The position numbers and the translations under genes were made by a program. From assembly GCA_027186245.1 (NCBI GenBank), contig CP114495.1, positions 1,255,001-1,319,000 on the forward strand: a stretch of 64,000 nucleotides of DNA, given 5' to 3'. Origin of the DNA: Coriaria nepalensis. Lineage: Eukaryota > Streptophyta > Magnoliopsida > Cucurbitales > Coriariaceae. The notes under the pieces were generated by a model. It saw only the letters and a list, made by a program, of their open reading frames with translations. It was not told where the DNA came from and did no database searches. Below are positions 13,011 through 26,954 of this stretch, in pieces (positions within the stretch are counted from its first letter, which is position 1; each line of letters begins with the position of its first letter).

Positions 13011-15359
13011 TTGAGGTTTCGGCCCCAGTAAGAAAACCCAGAAACCGTTTGCCTCAGTTCGGTTTCTTCAAGGTGTGACTTTATAAGAAAAAAAAAGATT
13101 GCTTTTATGGGATTTGAATAGAGAGGGCTCTGTTTATTATGTTTAGGAAGAAGAATAAACAGCAGAGAATATTTTGAGAGATGTCGGAAAAACACAGGTC
13201 GACATCTTCTTTCTGTTCTGAAAAAGACAGATCGAGCGAATTCATGGCTTCTCTTGAGAACAAGAAGACGATATTAATTTGGAAAATGTATTAATTACCA
13301 AGTAAATTTTTCTTATTCCTTCTTTGGAATATAATAGTAGTAATAATGACGATGATATGACCAGCTTGTCAATGATTAACAACACCCTTTTACCTTGAAT
13401 AACTTATTGCAATGCAACACATAAGCAGAGGTTGTATGTAACTGCGTACCTTTAGCTGATAATTGGATATAAGGTATCACATTAAACAGAGAGAGAGAGA
13501 GCATGAAGGAGGATATTAAAAAAAAGGGGAGTTTCTGAGATGAACTGTGATTATAACGATAGTCGACTATATATAAAATTATAATTAATATAATAATATA
13601 AAACTGATATATATAATTAATATTAATCCTTGATTTGAGAATTTCTCTATAAAAAAGATCGAAGAGTTGGATAAAACTCAAACTTTATATGATTATATTA
13701 GAAAAGAACATGAGATATCTTCGGAGAGGGGTTAAGTTTAGATGCCTCATGGAAAGCAACCTCATATTGATAATATTGATCTACTGATTGTGCAACAGCA
13801 CCATGAAACAATTTTTGTAAAGAATTATGATTAATATTACTATGAATTTTCTTTTCTTTTTTTCTTTGGTTACTAGAATTATGTTTACAAAGACGTATGT
13901 GTATTGCCCTTTATACAACAAACCAACAAGAGCTCAGGTACAGACTCATTTCTCAACTCTACAAAAAATAAATAAATAAATAAACGTATTCTTGGGCCTA
14001 AAAGACAGCACACTATGTTACAAGTAATAAGCTTTGATTACACAAAAAAGACATACTGCAATTCCCTTTCCAACATGTTGAGAACATTTCTAGACCACCA
14101 ACCTACTTCAGATGGAAGACAGAGCTTAGTTACCACAGTAAGACCCTAGAAAGTGCGTTGTCAATGAGACCAATTAGAGGGGGCCAAATTTGTATTCATA
14201 TCTACTTTGTCTTCCCTTCCGATTCATAACCAGGAAACAGAGAATGTCATTTGTAACAAAATATAATTTCGTGCCAGAAAAAAGAATGAATGAACTGGAA
14301 AGTTGAAACTAATTAGCTATAAGAGAAGGCAAGTTCAGTGACACGAGTATCCGTTTCTTCTTCCCATTCTAAACCCGGACAAGCTGCCTGCCATCATTGC
14401 CCTCAAAACAATGCGGAATGAGAGAAGGGGGTGGGAATGGGGGTATATGCAACAAGAAATAACCCGGTCTAACCCATTCCTTGAAAGAAGTTTTTACAGG
14501 ATCCATAACTAACAAAAATTTTACAAATACCAACTTAGAGGGGAAAAAAGCAGCTTCTTCCTCCAGTATTTAACTCTCTACTATCAAGCTGCAAGCCAAC
14601 TCCTGTCCTATGTATATAGATAAATACCCAAATTGTGGCTGTTCCATTCTCACCATGGGTATAGCTTGGCATAAGTAATGGATAAGTCATGTTCATAATC
14701 ATTCATGGTAATAAGCTCCATAAGAAAAAAAAAAAAAAAAACTCCAATATAGATAACCAAACTTCCAGATGATAAAGTCATCCCTTTTTCCAATGATTTC
14801 ACAAAAATTTCTTGACCAAATGTAACTGCAAGGAAGAGGATTAAAGAGTTTTGTCATCCATGTGGCTCCACACGGTCCATCACATGGAGTTCTTATAAGG
14901 AAGAGAGCACAAGAGTTTCTTTAACCATACAAAGCCAATATTTCAAACTACAATATCCTGGCTAAAGAACTCATCATTTCCGTACAGCAGAAATTTTTAG
15001 ATTCGACCAATATCCCACCATAACGATTAAAGATGAGCTTGAAGCCTTGTTAAGGCACTTCTGTACAATATTAACTTCATATAGAGGCTGATACTCTTGA
15101 AAATTAGTCTTCTCCATAAGCTTCAAAGAGTCCTGATCCTATAGCAGCCTCGTTGTTATTCAACATCTGTTCCATAGACAAATTCACTTATAACCTTGCT
15201 CCGCTTTCACCAAACAACACTTAGTGAAAGCAAGTCGTCTGACCAACAACAACAATTTCAAATAAAGAAAGGGGAGGGTTTTTCCTTCTTTTTTTGCTGG
15301 GGGGTTGTATGCTGTGCTTCTCCCTTAATAGATCAATGCAAGAATTACTTTAGCCTACC
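13011..15359. other. 2.3 kb between cyclophilin-like and hnRNP-like genes
   Basis: The right part should contain the 3' UTR of the hnRNP-like gene and the left part the promoter and leader of the cyclophilin-like gene. A short GA run occurs at about 13488-13502 and an A/T-rich stretch at 13555-13640. No exon, RNA gene or mobile element could be supported. Confidence 0.5.
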
Positions 15360-18300
15360 TCAATAGTATGATCCTGAACCGCCACTACCCATGTAACTGC
15401 TGCCACCCATGCTACGACTGGGATACATTGATGAGTAAGAACTAACACCAGGCTGTCACACAAGCAAGAAGTTTTAACAAGAAAGCTAAATCATGAAAAT
15501 TATGATTGCATGAAATTGAAGTTAAAAACATACATCAACTCCACGAGAAACATAATCACCACCATAGCTTGATGAGTACATTCCACCTACATCACTGCTG
15601 CCAAAGGAAACTGAAAACCATGCAATCAATGAGCAACAGCACTCAAATAAAAGCTGTACAAATTTCAAGGCAACCATGTTGTAAAATCACCTCCTCCATA
15701 TCCCATGCCTTGACGACTGCTATAGAGGGCATGTGAATCCTGACTCGAAATAGAACTTCTGCTGCCTCCATATACAGGAGTGGATCTCCCAAGCCTACCC
15801 AACCACATAAAGATAATTGAGGGACATCATTGAATAACAATCTAGTAAAAGAAAAGACTGTAGCTGCTTCAATTTCAAAGGATAAGAACAAACCTATCAC
15901 CATAACCATCCCCATATTGAGAAGCACCAGATCCATACTCATAGTCTAAACGAGCCCTAGATTGGCGGACACCAGGATCAGCATAACGTGGAGGAGCTTC
16001 ATCCTAAATTTTTCTCAGAATAAGAAAACAGATATCAGGCTTTGTAAGACTTTACCTAAGAGAAACCCAAACAGAAATGTAAACAAGTCTGAAGAATTAT
16101 AAGTCCCAACCAGTGAAGAGTATGGACGCTTTGACCCGGAAATTGAGTCGTAATCATGAGGACGTCCTTCCCGGTAACTGGCAGGAGGATGAGATGGAGG
16201 TGGGGGTCGCTCAAACCTTTGATTATATCCATCATCTACATAAGCCCTCCTCGACAAAGTACGAGACGTGCTTCTGGGTAAATCAGAGTAACTTGCTCCA
16301 CGGGAAACATATTCATCTCTATATGATTGACGTCTCTCTGGAGGAACCCTAGAACCATAATCTGAAGAAACTCTTCTCCTTGGAGAGTGAAACTCCTCAT
16401 GTCGGCCATAATCCCTCTTGAAGCTACTCTTTGGGTATGAATCAACTGACCAAAAAGAACTTACAGCAGTTATTAATAAAGCCTATAGGTGGTGAAGCTC
16501 ACATCTGACTATAGCACAATGAATCACCTGGTGGTCTCCTATCATAGGACCTAGAAGAAGGTGGATATGACCTGCCTCGAGATGGCATGGCCATGATAGG
16601 AGGTCTCTCTCTCACTCCAACAGGCCTCTTCATACTTACTGGCAGATAATGACTACCAGATCCTCTTGAACTATGCTTAGGGGGCGGTCCTTTTGGTGCT
16701 GGACGCCCCCAAGAACCTCTGGAAGCTCGAGCGGAACTACGTCCAGACCGATAATCTCCATGACTAATATGCTTTCCTTTACCCCTTTGAAGTGGTCTTG
16801 ACAATCTAGCCCTAACTTTAGCCTAAAAAGTGTCCAATAATGTTGTTAAATCAAAAACTAATTTGTAAAGGTAAAAGATATGATGCTGGAACCAGTACAA
16901 ACCTTGTTGTCTCCCTCACCCAATTCCGCATTGTTGATGCCTTTAGCACATGTAACAGCAGCTTCATGAGAGTCAAATGTAACAAACCCAAAATCTCTCC
17001 GCTTTGCAGATGGCATATTACGAGCAAGCTCAATCTTTTCAATCCCAACATAATGTTTAAGAAGCTCACGGACTCGCTCCTCATCCCATGAAGCAGGGAA
17101 GCCATCAACAAAAACAGTCTTAACCTGTCCCTCAAAACATCATGTTAGCAGATCCACATAAAGATAAATACATCAAACCAACTTGGACAGCTATAACACT
17201 ACCATACTTGTTAACAACAAAAACAAAAAAAAAAGGTATAACAGTACTACCTAAAACCTGTGTACGAAATCTTCTTTCAATGACTAAAGAATTATTAAAA
17301 GTAAGACCCTAAAAGCCAAAAGCTAGAATAATGTAGGGAGAAGGAGAAAAAAATCAGTCGTCACACTGGAGAACTCCACTACCAGCTTGCCTTGGCTACA
17401 ATGGACTCCATAACTAGACACTTAATATTTACAAAAATCAATAAACTTGGTCTCTTGAAGGAACTTGTACAGAGCACCTATATTGAGCTTAGCACCATTA
17501 ATCAACAACAAAAGAATGATGCAGGGCAACACCATCTAGTAATCGTAACTTTGATTAGTGAAAGTACGAAAACTGGAACCAAAACGGTTACCTGCGCCAT
17601 TATTTCATCACCAGGGTCAATGAAAGAATCAGCAAAAGAAACCTTTGCAGGTCTATCAACTCCAAAAACAATGTCTCTCTTTTGAAGTCGCTTAAAGGCA
17701 TCCATGGCCTCTGAACGAGATGGAAATTCCAAAAAGGCAAATCCCCGATTCATTCCATCATTGTTACTATCTTCTACTAATGTTAGATCCTCCACAGTCT
17801 CCACTCCATAATGTTTCAACTTCTCCTTTAGCTGGATTGAAATTCCATAACAAAAAAGTCAGGATTTGAGAACTCCTGATAACACTACCATCTATAAAGG
17901 AGCTCAATGTTTGATGGTAACACTAAGTTAACCTATGTACTTACAGCTTCCTCTGTCCATCTTTTGCATATGTTACCCAAAAAAAGGGTGTCGCTGTCTT
18001 GACTTGGAGAAACACCACATTGTTTCCCATTAATCTGAAATTGCATTCATATAGAAAGTACGACTTAATATATTAAATAACACTATTCTCCAATCAAGCT
18101 AAGAGATTATCAAAAGTTACCACTGGGTTTCTGAGCTCCGTTACAGCTCGTTTTGCCTGTTCCACAGAGGCAAAACGCAAGAATGCAAAACCTTTGTTCT
18201 TCTTTGTCTGTGGATTCATCATCAGTCTGACTTCAGTAACCTCACCAATTGCCCTAAAAACTTTCCTCAGATCCTCCTCAGTAGCATCCTTGTCCAAGCC

Positions 18301-19646
18301 TCCCACAAATACTTCAAACTCCTTGCGCTTTCGCCTCTCCTTTACAACATCATGGTGCTCCTCCTCCTCTGCATCAATTATTCCATTATGCTCAGGCTCA
18401 TGCTCCTCACCAGCATGCTCATCATCCTCTTCATCCTCTCCTCCTTCAACTTCCTCAGGAAGATCTTCCATATCCTCCTCCTCCTCCTCACCCATATCAC
18501 CCTCCTCATCTTCCTCTCCCATATGTTCCTCTTCATCCACCACCTCCTGAACGTCCTCTTGTTCAGTTTCTTTCTCATCATAATCAACCCCACTGTGTTC
18601 TTCAGGCTCATATTCGGGTTCATTATCCTCCAGATCTAATCGTTCATACTTTTCATAATCCTTTACCTCATCTTCCTCTGTAGTAAAATAAAATGAATTG
18701 AGCCCAATCATCATTATCTTCGAACAAATTACAGCGTTTGACAAGACAGTTCCATTTATGAGTCCCCATCCTTCTTAGAATGGAAATCACAACTCAGCAG
18801 TTTCATATCACCTTTATCTGACCATGGTACCCATGTGAAATCAAGACAATCTCAAACCATCCATAATACTAACAGGTGGGCATGCCATCCTGAGTACTGA
18901 AACCCAATAAAGGCGGGGGGGGGGGGGGGGAAGAAATACAACTTTCTCTTCATCTAAGGTGATACTTTTCGACTTACCAATAGCCTATAGCCTACACGAG
19001 AATCTTAGCTAATTTCACCTAATCCCATAGATTATAAGACAGTGTTTCTGATTTTCTTTGCATTCTTTCAGCGTATCTAAAATCCATGTCAAGTAGATAT
19101 AATATAGGAAAATAAAGAAAAGAATAGTGATTAATAATGAATTTTTCCAAATAACAGACTACCGATTCCAGATTATATATTACTAGAAAATAAATCGACA
19201 TGAAAAAAATACTTATTCATCAAAGTATCAGCTAAAAGATTCATACAAAATTTTCTATCACCTTCCGGACGCCCAGAAAATTAGACATGAAAAATAAACG
19301 GATCTCAAATCAAATTCAACAAACCAAAATAAGATAACTTACTTTTCAGGTGAGCTGACTGATTCGCGTTCGATTTCACATCGGAGAGCAGCCTCGCCTC
19401 TGCATGATCAACAGAAGAAGTCTGCTTGCCCAATACAGCCTCCGGTTTTTCCTCCACCACCGCCTTTCCCTCCATCCTGCTCTCCTCCTTCGCTTCACCA
19501 TCCGCCATCGGAACCTCGTCAAATTTCACCGACTCTTCAGGAGCTTCACTCGTTGGCTGATTCTGAACCTTGGAAGCCCCTCTGGTAGCTCTCCCCCTTC
19601 TCTTCGGCCCCGCCGCTGCCCCTCTCTTCACTGTTCGCGGAGGCAT
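15360..19646 (-). CDS. Three-RRM hnRNP Q/R-like RNA-binding protein (LIF2-related)
   Basis: Nuclear RNA-binding protein. Eleven exons: 19646-19343, 18677-18121, 18034-17945, 17831-17592, 17124-16903, 16822-16528, 16445-16111, 16003-15894, 15794-15691, 15610-15534 and 15452-15360. All phases agree and give 808 aa. A basic N-terminus (MPPRTVKRG) is followed by a very acidic region at about 103-210. RRM1 lies at 221-293 (RNP2 VFVGGL, RNP1 KGFAFLRF), RRM2 at about 302-383 (LFLGNI, RGFAFLEF) and RRM3 at about 399-470 (VFVDGF, FGFVTF). The C-terminal half is rich in Arg, Ser, Gly, Tyr and Pro, a low-complexity tail typical of hnRNPs. Arabidopsis LIF2, a partner of LHP1, is a shorter relative; the longer homologue (AT2G44710 as I recall) fits the size better. 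Start is the ATG preceding MPPRTVK; the longer upstream frame is not conserved-looking. Confidence 0.92.
18915..18930 (+). repeat. Poly-G tract (16 G) in intron 1 of the hnRNP-like gene
   Basis: Run of 16 G on the plus strand, so poly-C in the transcript of the minus-strand gene. Second long G run of the window. Confidence 0.8.
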
Positions 19647-20132
19647 AGCTTCACGGTTCCAGAGAATCGAAACAAATCCTAGAAATTCACAATCCCTTTT
19701 TTCCAATTCAAATAACCTACGACAAGAAATTTCACAAATTCCGCGATCAATTCCTGAACGAGAAATAAAAACCAACCGAAAGAGATAGGAAACCCTAGAC
19801 AAGGAACGAGAGATAGAGAAACTAGAGCGATCGATCCGACTTCTGAAACCCTAGGAGAAAGAAAGAGAATAATAACTTGCGTACTATTATCGTACGTAAA
19901 GTTTGGGTCTAAGCGTTGTTGGCGGGATCAACAAGTGAATACAGATGGCGAATGATCGGGCCTTTTAAGAAGTTATGTATAATAGTCTGCGATGTAGGAG
20001 ATAATTCTTCCTTTTCGGATTACTTGTCCTGTACTGAGAACTGACGAGTCAGTTCCAGGATCTTGGGTCTAAAAAGGATCTAAACACTAAAAATATATAA
20101 AGAATTAGACTTTTGTCTATCAAGATCAAGAG
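19647..20132 (-). promoter_or_regulatory. 5' leader and promoter of the hnRNP-like gene
   Basis: Directly upstream of the minus-strand ATG at 19646. It contains purine-rich leader sequence and two aaaccctag words near 19790 and 19846, the telo-box-like motif common in promoters of plant translation and RNA-handling genes. No coding region seen. Confidence 0.35.
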
Positions 20133-20963
20133 GTGGGTTCAGATACAACAATGCCTGATATATTTCTTAGTAGCTTTTGGTTAGGAGAGGACACGTGGCA
20201 TATTATCGATAAACCTCCTGCTCGTGGCCATCGATCAGACGGTGTACGATTGGTGCAAGTTTCAACGGCTCAACTGCCACAAACTCGAAACGGACGGCGT
20301 GGATTTCACGGGAGAGAAGATCTTCATGTCCGGAGATTTCATTAAGATGATGATGTGGTCAAGAACTTCTTTTCTCTTAGAAGTCCTCAAACGTGGTTAT
20401 AACTTCATATTCACGGTATTAGCATCCGATTACAATTATTCGAAAGTGATACGGTATGAGTTTTAAAGTATTTTTCGGTTTCACATTTGACTCTTGTTTT
20501 TTCGAAATTTGTTGTTACCGGACACAGATGTGATGTGGCTAAGGGACCCATTTGGAAAGCTAAGTCCAAACGAAGGAGCACAGATGAGTTCAATGGAGAT
20601 CCATGGTCAACGGGAAACTACATAAACACTAGTTTCTACTTTGTCAGGTCAAACAACAAGACCATAGCTCTGAATGAAAAATTGTACGACAGGAAAGACA
20701 GCTCTCCAGGGTGGAAACAGCAAGACATTCTTAACGGGATATTACATGATGGGTCAACGATAAGTCAACTGGGTCTGACCGATATAAATCTAGACACCCT
20801 TTCCTTCAGTGGGTTTTGTCAGAACAGCAGGGATTTCAAGCAGGTCGCCACCGTTCATGCTAATTGCTGTAAAACCATATTTGCTAAGATCGTTGACCTA
20901 CGGGCTATTCTCGGAGATTGGAAGAGGTTTAGAAAGTCAACGGACAATAGTATGGAATTTTAG
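20133..20963 (+). pseudogene. Nucleotide-diphospho-sugar transferase (PF03407-type) pseudogene
   Basis: Remnant of a plant glycosyltransferase of the Nucleotid_trans family, normally a Golgi type II membrane enzyme. Recognisable pieces: PDIFLSSFWLGEDTWHII, then AIDQTVYDWCKF and ETDGVDFTGEKIF, the catalytic DxD block DTDVMWLRDPFGKL at 20521-20562, then FNGDPWSTGNYINTSFYFVR, GWKQQDILN, FSGFC and VHANCC. Lesions: no N-terminal part or start; a frameshift near 20207; a missing splice acceptor before the DxD exon, where the bases preceding GAC read ccg; and another frameshift near 20575. The 3' end at 20963 is the last open frame. Four separate breaks make function very unlikely. Confidence 0.85.
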
Positions 20964-21316
20964 TGGTCGGAGCATAGAGCGTGCATTGATTCGTGGAGGC
21001 ACTAATTATTAAAGATTCGGTTAATTAGTTGCGGAGAAATTTTGGGTAAATATACCGGTATATTTGGACTGTATATATCTTAATGACTGCAAAAATAAAT
21101 CTCAATCTTAGTCTAGTTGTATTTTCTCTACAAATGCATATTGATCACATGTACAAAGCCATTTTTGGTGAGTTTTCAAACATTTATCAAAATTTGACAC
21201 GGAATTTTGGCTGATTTTCTGGCATTAAATTACCCTAATTACCTCTGCTCAAATATATATATATATATATATATATAGGTTCTTCTACCTTAATGATATT
21301 GAAGAAGATAAGAACA
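20964..21316. promoter_or_regulatory. Upstream region of the MADS gene with AT microsatellite
   Basis: The (AT)n run at 21253-21277 ends 39 bp before the ATG at 21317 and could supply TATA-like sequence. No other signal recognised. Confidence 0.3.
21253..21277. repeat. (AT)n microsatellite
   Basis: About 12 dinucleotide units immediately upstream of the MADS-box start codon. Confidence 0.85.
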
Positions 21317-21931
21317 ATGGAGGCTACAAAAAAGAAAACTCTAGGCAGAAGAAGAATAGAGATAAAGAAGCTAGAGAACAAAAGCCATAAGCAAGTCACA
21401 CTCTCCAAACGCCGGGCGGGGCTCTTCAAGAAAGCCGGCGAGCTCTCCATCTTATGTGGGGCTGAAGTTGCCATCATAGTCTCCACTTCTAATGACAAGA
21501 TCTTCGCCTTTGGGCACCCGAGCGTTGACTCTGTCATCAACCAGTTCCTCAAGGGAAGTCCGGCAGAGCCGAGGCCGGCCGAAGAGGTTGTTCGAGTTGG
21601 AGAGTATAATAGGGAGTATGGAGAGGCTTTACAGGAATTAGAGATGGAGAATAAGTGTTTAGAGGAGGCTAAAGAGGAGGTGAAGAAAAAAGGTGGTAGG
21701 GATGGTAATGGCTGTTTTTGGTGGGATAAAAGTATAGAGTTTATGGGATTGGAGGAGATGAAGGAGCATAGAGATGCTCTGATGGAATTGAGAGGGAAAG
21801 TGAGTGAGAGGATTGAAAAAATGATGATAGCTCGGATGGGAGGAGGGAGCTTAATTACTACTTTGCCATCATCTTCTTCCTTTTGTAGTAAAGGGAACAA
21901 CAATGGCGGAATCTGTCATAGGTTTGGGTGA
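21317..21931 (+). CDS. Type I (M-alpha) MADS-box transcription factor, AGL62-like group
   Basis: Nuclear DNA-binding protein; M-alpha members such as AGL61/62 act mainly in the female gametophyte and endosperm. Intronless, 204 aa, as expected for type I. The MADS domain occupies about residues 8-66: GRRRIEIKKLENKSHKQVT, SKRRAGLFKKAGELSILCGA and FGHPSVDSV. There is no K domain; the C-terminal part contains a Glu/Lys-rich helix (about 105-175) and a Ser-rich end. I chose ATG 21317 (MEATKKKTLGRRR) rather than the in-frame ATG at 21293, because the MADS N-terminus normally lies close to the start. It sits beside a dead glycosyltransferase gene with no functional link visible. Confidence 0.9.
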   Translation: MEATKKKTLGRRRIEIKKLENKSHKQVTLSKRRAGLFKKAGELSILCGAEVAIIVSTSNDKIFAFGHPSVDSVINQFLKGSPAEPRPAEEVVRVGEYNREYGEALQELEMENKCLEEAKEEVKKKGGRDGNGCFWWDKSIEFMGLEEMKEHRDALMELRGKVSERIEKMMIARMGGGSLITTLPSSSSFCSKGNNNGGICHRFG

Positions 21932-23121
21932 TAGGTGTGTTTTTTCTAAGAATTAGTAAAACTTGGGTTTTAGGGGTGGAAATAAAGTTCTATCTATTGT
22001 TTTGGGTCAATTAGTGTAAGATTTTAATGTCATGAAATAATATTGTTAAATATATCTTAGTCTATTTGATCAACTCTAAATTTGAACTATCTATCTTTAT
22101 CATATCAAATGTTCTTGTATTACCGGTGGTCGGATCAATCTGCTGAAAACAACGGACGTTTTTGTCAGATCGATCCACTGCAATTAGATTTATGATTCGG
22201 GTTTTTTGGGGGTTAGGTTTTGGTTATTTTTTATTCCTTCTTTTTCTCCATTTCTTTTGGTTTTATAGCTGAGATGGTTAAATGTCCTTAGTTATGACAA
22301 AGTTTAAGCCTGCAAATCAGCTCCTTAATTGTATATACTAGTTACTATAATTTTCAAATTAATTTATTATAATTTAAATTTCAAATTAATTCAAACATCT
22401 ATAATTTTGAATTAATTAATTTCAATCTGGATTAATCACTTAGTTTTCTTTCCATATTAGTTGCAATTAACAAAAAAGAAGTGTAAAGGAGAAAAAAAAA
22501 TCAGTCATTAATGACTAATTAGTTGATTTACCAACTAATCATTAATCTTTCCATAAATTTTAATTTTTTTAATATATATAAAAAAACAAATAGTAATTAA
22601 TTTTATTCATAAATATTTTTTTTCAAAATCGAGAAAGAACTGTCAGAATACAGGATTGAACAAATCTGGGTCTGACCAAAACTAGTTTTGGCTTGAAAAA
22701 GGTTAATGCATGAAGAAACATAGATTACATAAAGAAATATTCAAGGAGATCATATTGATGTAAAACCAATCAAAGTGAAAGAGGAGTAGAGTATGTGAAA
22801 GAACTACAAAATGCAAGTCGACTGGTACACAGAGTCTCAACCCATAAGGATAGGAATGTGCTTTTACAAACAGTCAAAACACCATTAAATTCATGAATAA
22901 AACTAAAAGAGGTATGATTTTATTAAGTAGGACCAAATTCTGCCTCTTTTAACATTCTCGTCCGTATATCACTTCCAACATTCTTCGGAAACTCTTGTTG
23001 TTACCATGGCTTTTGAAGCCATTTATACGTCTTCTTCAATAAAGCACGGGCCTAGGCTGCGTTTGAAGGAAATAAATTATAGGAGATTTTCCAATATTGA
23101 TCTTGGCTTTGCAACTATCTG
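21932..23121. other. Convergent 3' flanks of MADS and CK2-beta genes
   Basis: About 1.2 kb, AT-rich between 22320 and 22640. No coding or RNA feature supported. The CK2-beta 3' UTR should occupy the right end. Confidence 0.55.
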
Positions 23122-25075
<1,954 letters not shown>

Positions 25076-25343
25076 ATCTCACACACTCAGAGTCGATTCC
25101 AAAATTTCAGCCTCTTGAATCGTAAATTCCGAGCTCAGCCGCAGTGGATTTCGTCGAAAGCAAACCCTAGAAACGGTAAAAGTTAGGGTTGTTGCAGAAT
25201 CAAATCGAATCGATTACGTTACGTAAAAGAGGGAGAGATATACCAGGTTAGGGAAGTCAGGAAGAAGATGATCAGAGAGAAACCAAGGATTTGAATGAAG
25301 ATAGACGGAGAAAGCTAGGGTTTGTAGAAGAGAAGAAGCATGG

Positions 25344-25374
<31 letters not shown>

Positions 25375-26954
25375 CACGAGCTTCTTTTCTAGGTTCCCTT
25401 CTGTCATCCTTTGTTTTGCTCCCCCCTGCTGCCCTTTGGAAGATAAACAACAAAATTATAAAATCTCACGATTCATATTATTATTATTATTATTTTATTT
25501 TTTTATTTTTAAATAAATAATTATTTCTTGAAATAATTTTGACTATTATTTCTTAAGAAATTTTACTGACATGGAATTTCAATTTTAGCAGTGTTCAATT
25601 GATGCCCATACTTCATGCATGTTGTCTCATACCTTGTATTAGTTAGGGCACGTCACTTGATTAACTTGAATTTTCATCCAAATCATAGTGTTATCATACA
25701 AATTTTCAAATACCTAGATTTGAGGAAGTGAAAATTATTTTTTGTTTCTTGAAAGATGAAATTGATTTATAAAACGGTACCAGAAGTTAATGAAAAAATC
25801 GAAATTAGAGTTTAGTGTGTCACGTTTAATTATATTATTTATATATATTTTTTATATTAATGTTGGGAAAATTCAAAAAATTAATATTATTTAAAATTTA
25901 GGATTGGATAAATTTAATTATATTGATAAATATATAATTAAATTTGGTGAGAAAAATCTAATTTTTAATTATTTAATAAAATAAATTTATATTAAAAAAA
26001 AAAATTTCATACGAGATAAAGTGAGATATTTTCATTAACCGAAACCTTATTTAATAGAAAAGAATTTTAATTTTAATTTATATTTAATGCATCTTAAATA
26101 ATCCGTATGCATGCGATTTAAGATCATTTCTCACGCCACATCATTGATCCAAATAAATCTTTCACTTTTTTAATATTTTATATTTAATCAAATTTAATAT
26201 CCGGTTTAAATTAATTTAACTATTAACCGATCGTATTAATTATTTAATTTTAATTTAATTAGTTTTAAATATAATTAATTAACATTAAATTCATAATACG
26301 ATGTGACACGTGTCCAATATTTAAGAGATATTAATCTCTCATTGTTTAAGTTTCAATGAATGTAGCAATATTTGCTACACTATCTTATCAGACAATCTTT
26401 ATATATTGTTCATTTAATGGCTCGAAATAGAAAGAATCCACATAGTTATATACTCTTAATAGTTATAAATGACGATATGGTTCAATTGAGAGCATTGGAA
26501 GTATATATTCATTGAATGATTGCGTAATTATAATTTAAGAAATTGTGTTAAATATGAAGAAGAAAAATAAAAATAAAAGATATCATTAATTAAATAAAAA
26601 TGCAATTTTATATCATTAGAAAAACATGATGAAAGTTAATGTGTCCGTAGATGCTATGAATATTTGAATATTCCGGGATCATTTCGTTGAGGCCGAGAGA
26701 GGGGGGGAGAGGAGAGAGGAGAGAGGAGCGAGAGAGAAGACACTCTTCTGGTTTCAAATTCTATCACTTTCCCAAGACCATAAATTCAACGCCCACACCG
26801 CTCTTCCTCTGATCCTCGCTCGCCCTCTCTCTCTATCTCTATCTCTATATCATTATCACTATTTTCCACAATCTACACAAACGCTAAAACAAATTCGTTA
26901 ACTGATATTTTGTCCCATTGTTTTCTTTCTTCGGAGCCAAAATTCACAGATGTA
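25076..26954. promoter_or_regulatory. Divergent spacer, CK2-beta / MORN gene
   Basis: Left end: CK2-beta leader with a (GA)n tract at 25346-25374 and likely 5' UTR intron. Middle (25460-26600): very AT-rich DNA with no exon signal. Right end: GA- and CT-rich leader of the MORN gene from about 26690. No mobile element identified. Confidence 0.45.
25346..25374. repeat. (GA)n microsatellite
   Basis: About 14 units, in the probable 5' UTR of the CK2-beta gene (CT repeat in transcript sense). Confidence 0.85.

Noticed and set aside
18194..18639. Long Ser-rich and Leu-rich plus-strand frames
   Set aside because: Antisense shadows of the acidic region and RRM1 of the hnRNP-like gene (GAG/GAA codons read backwards).
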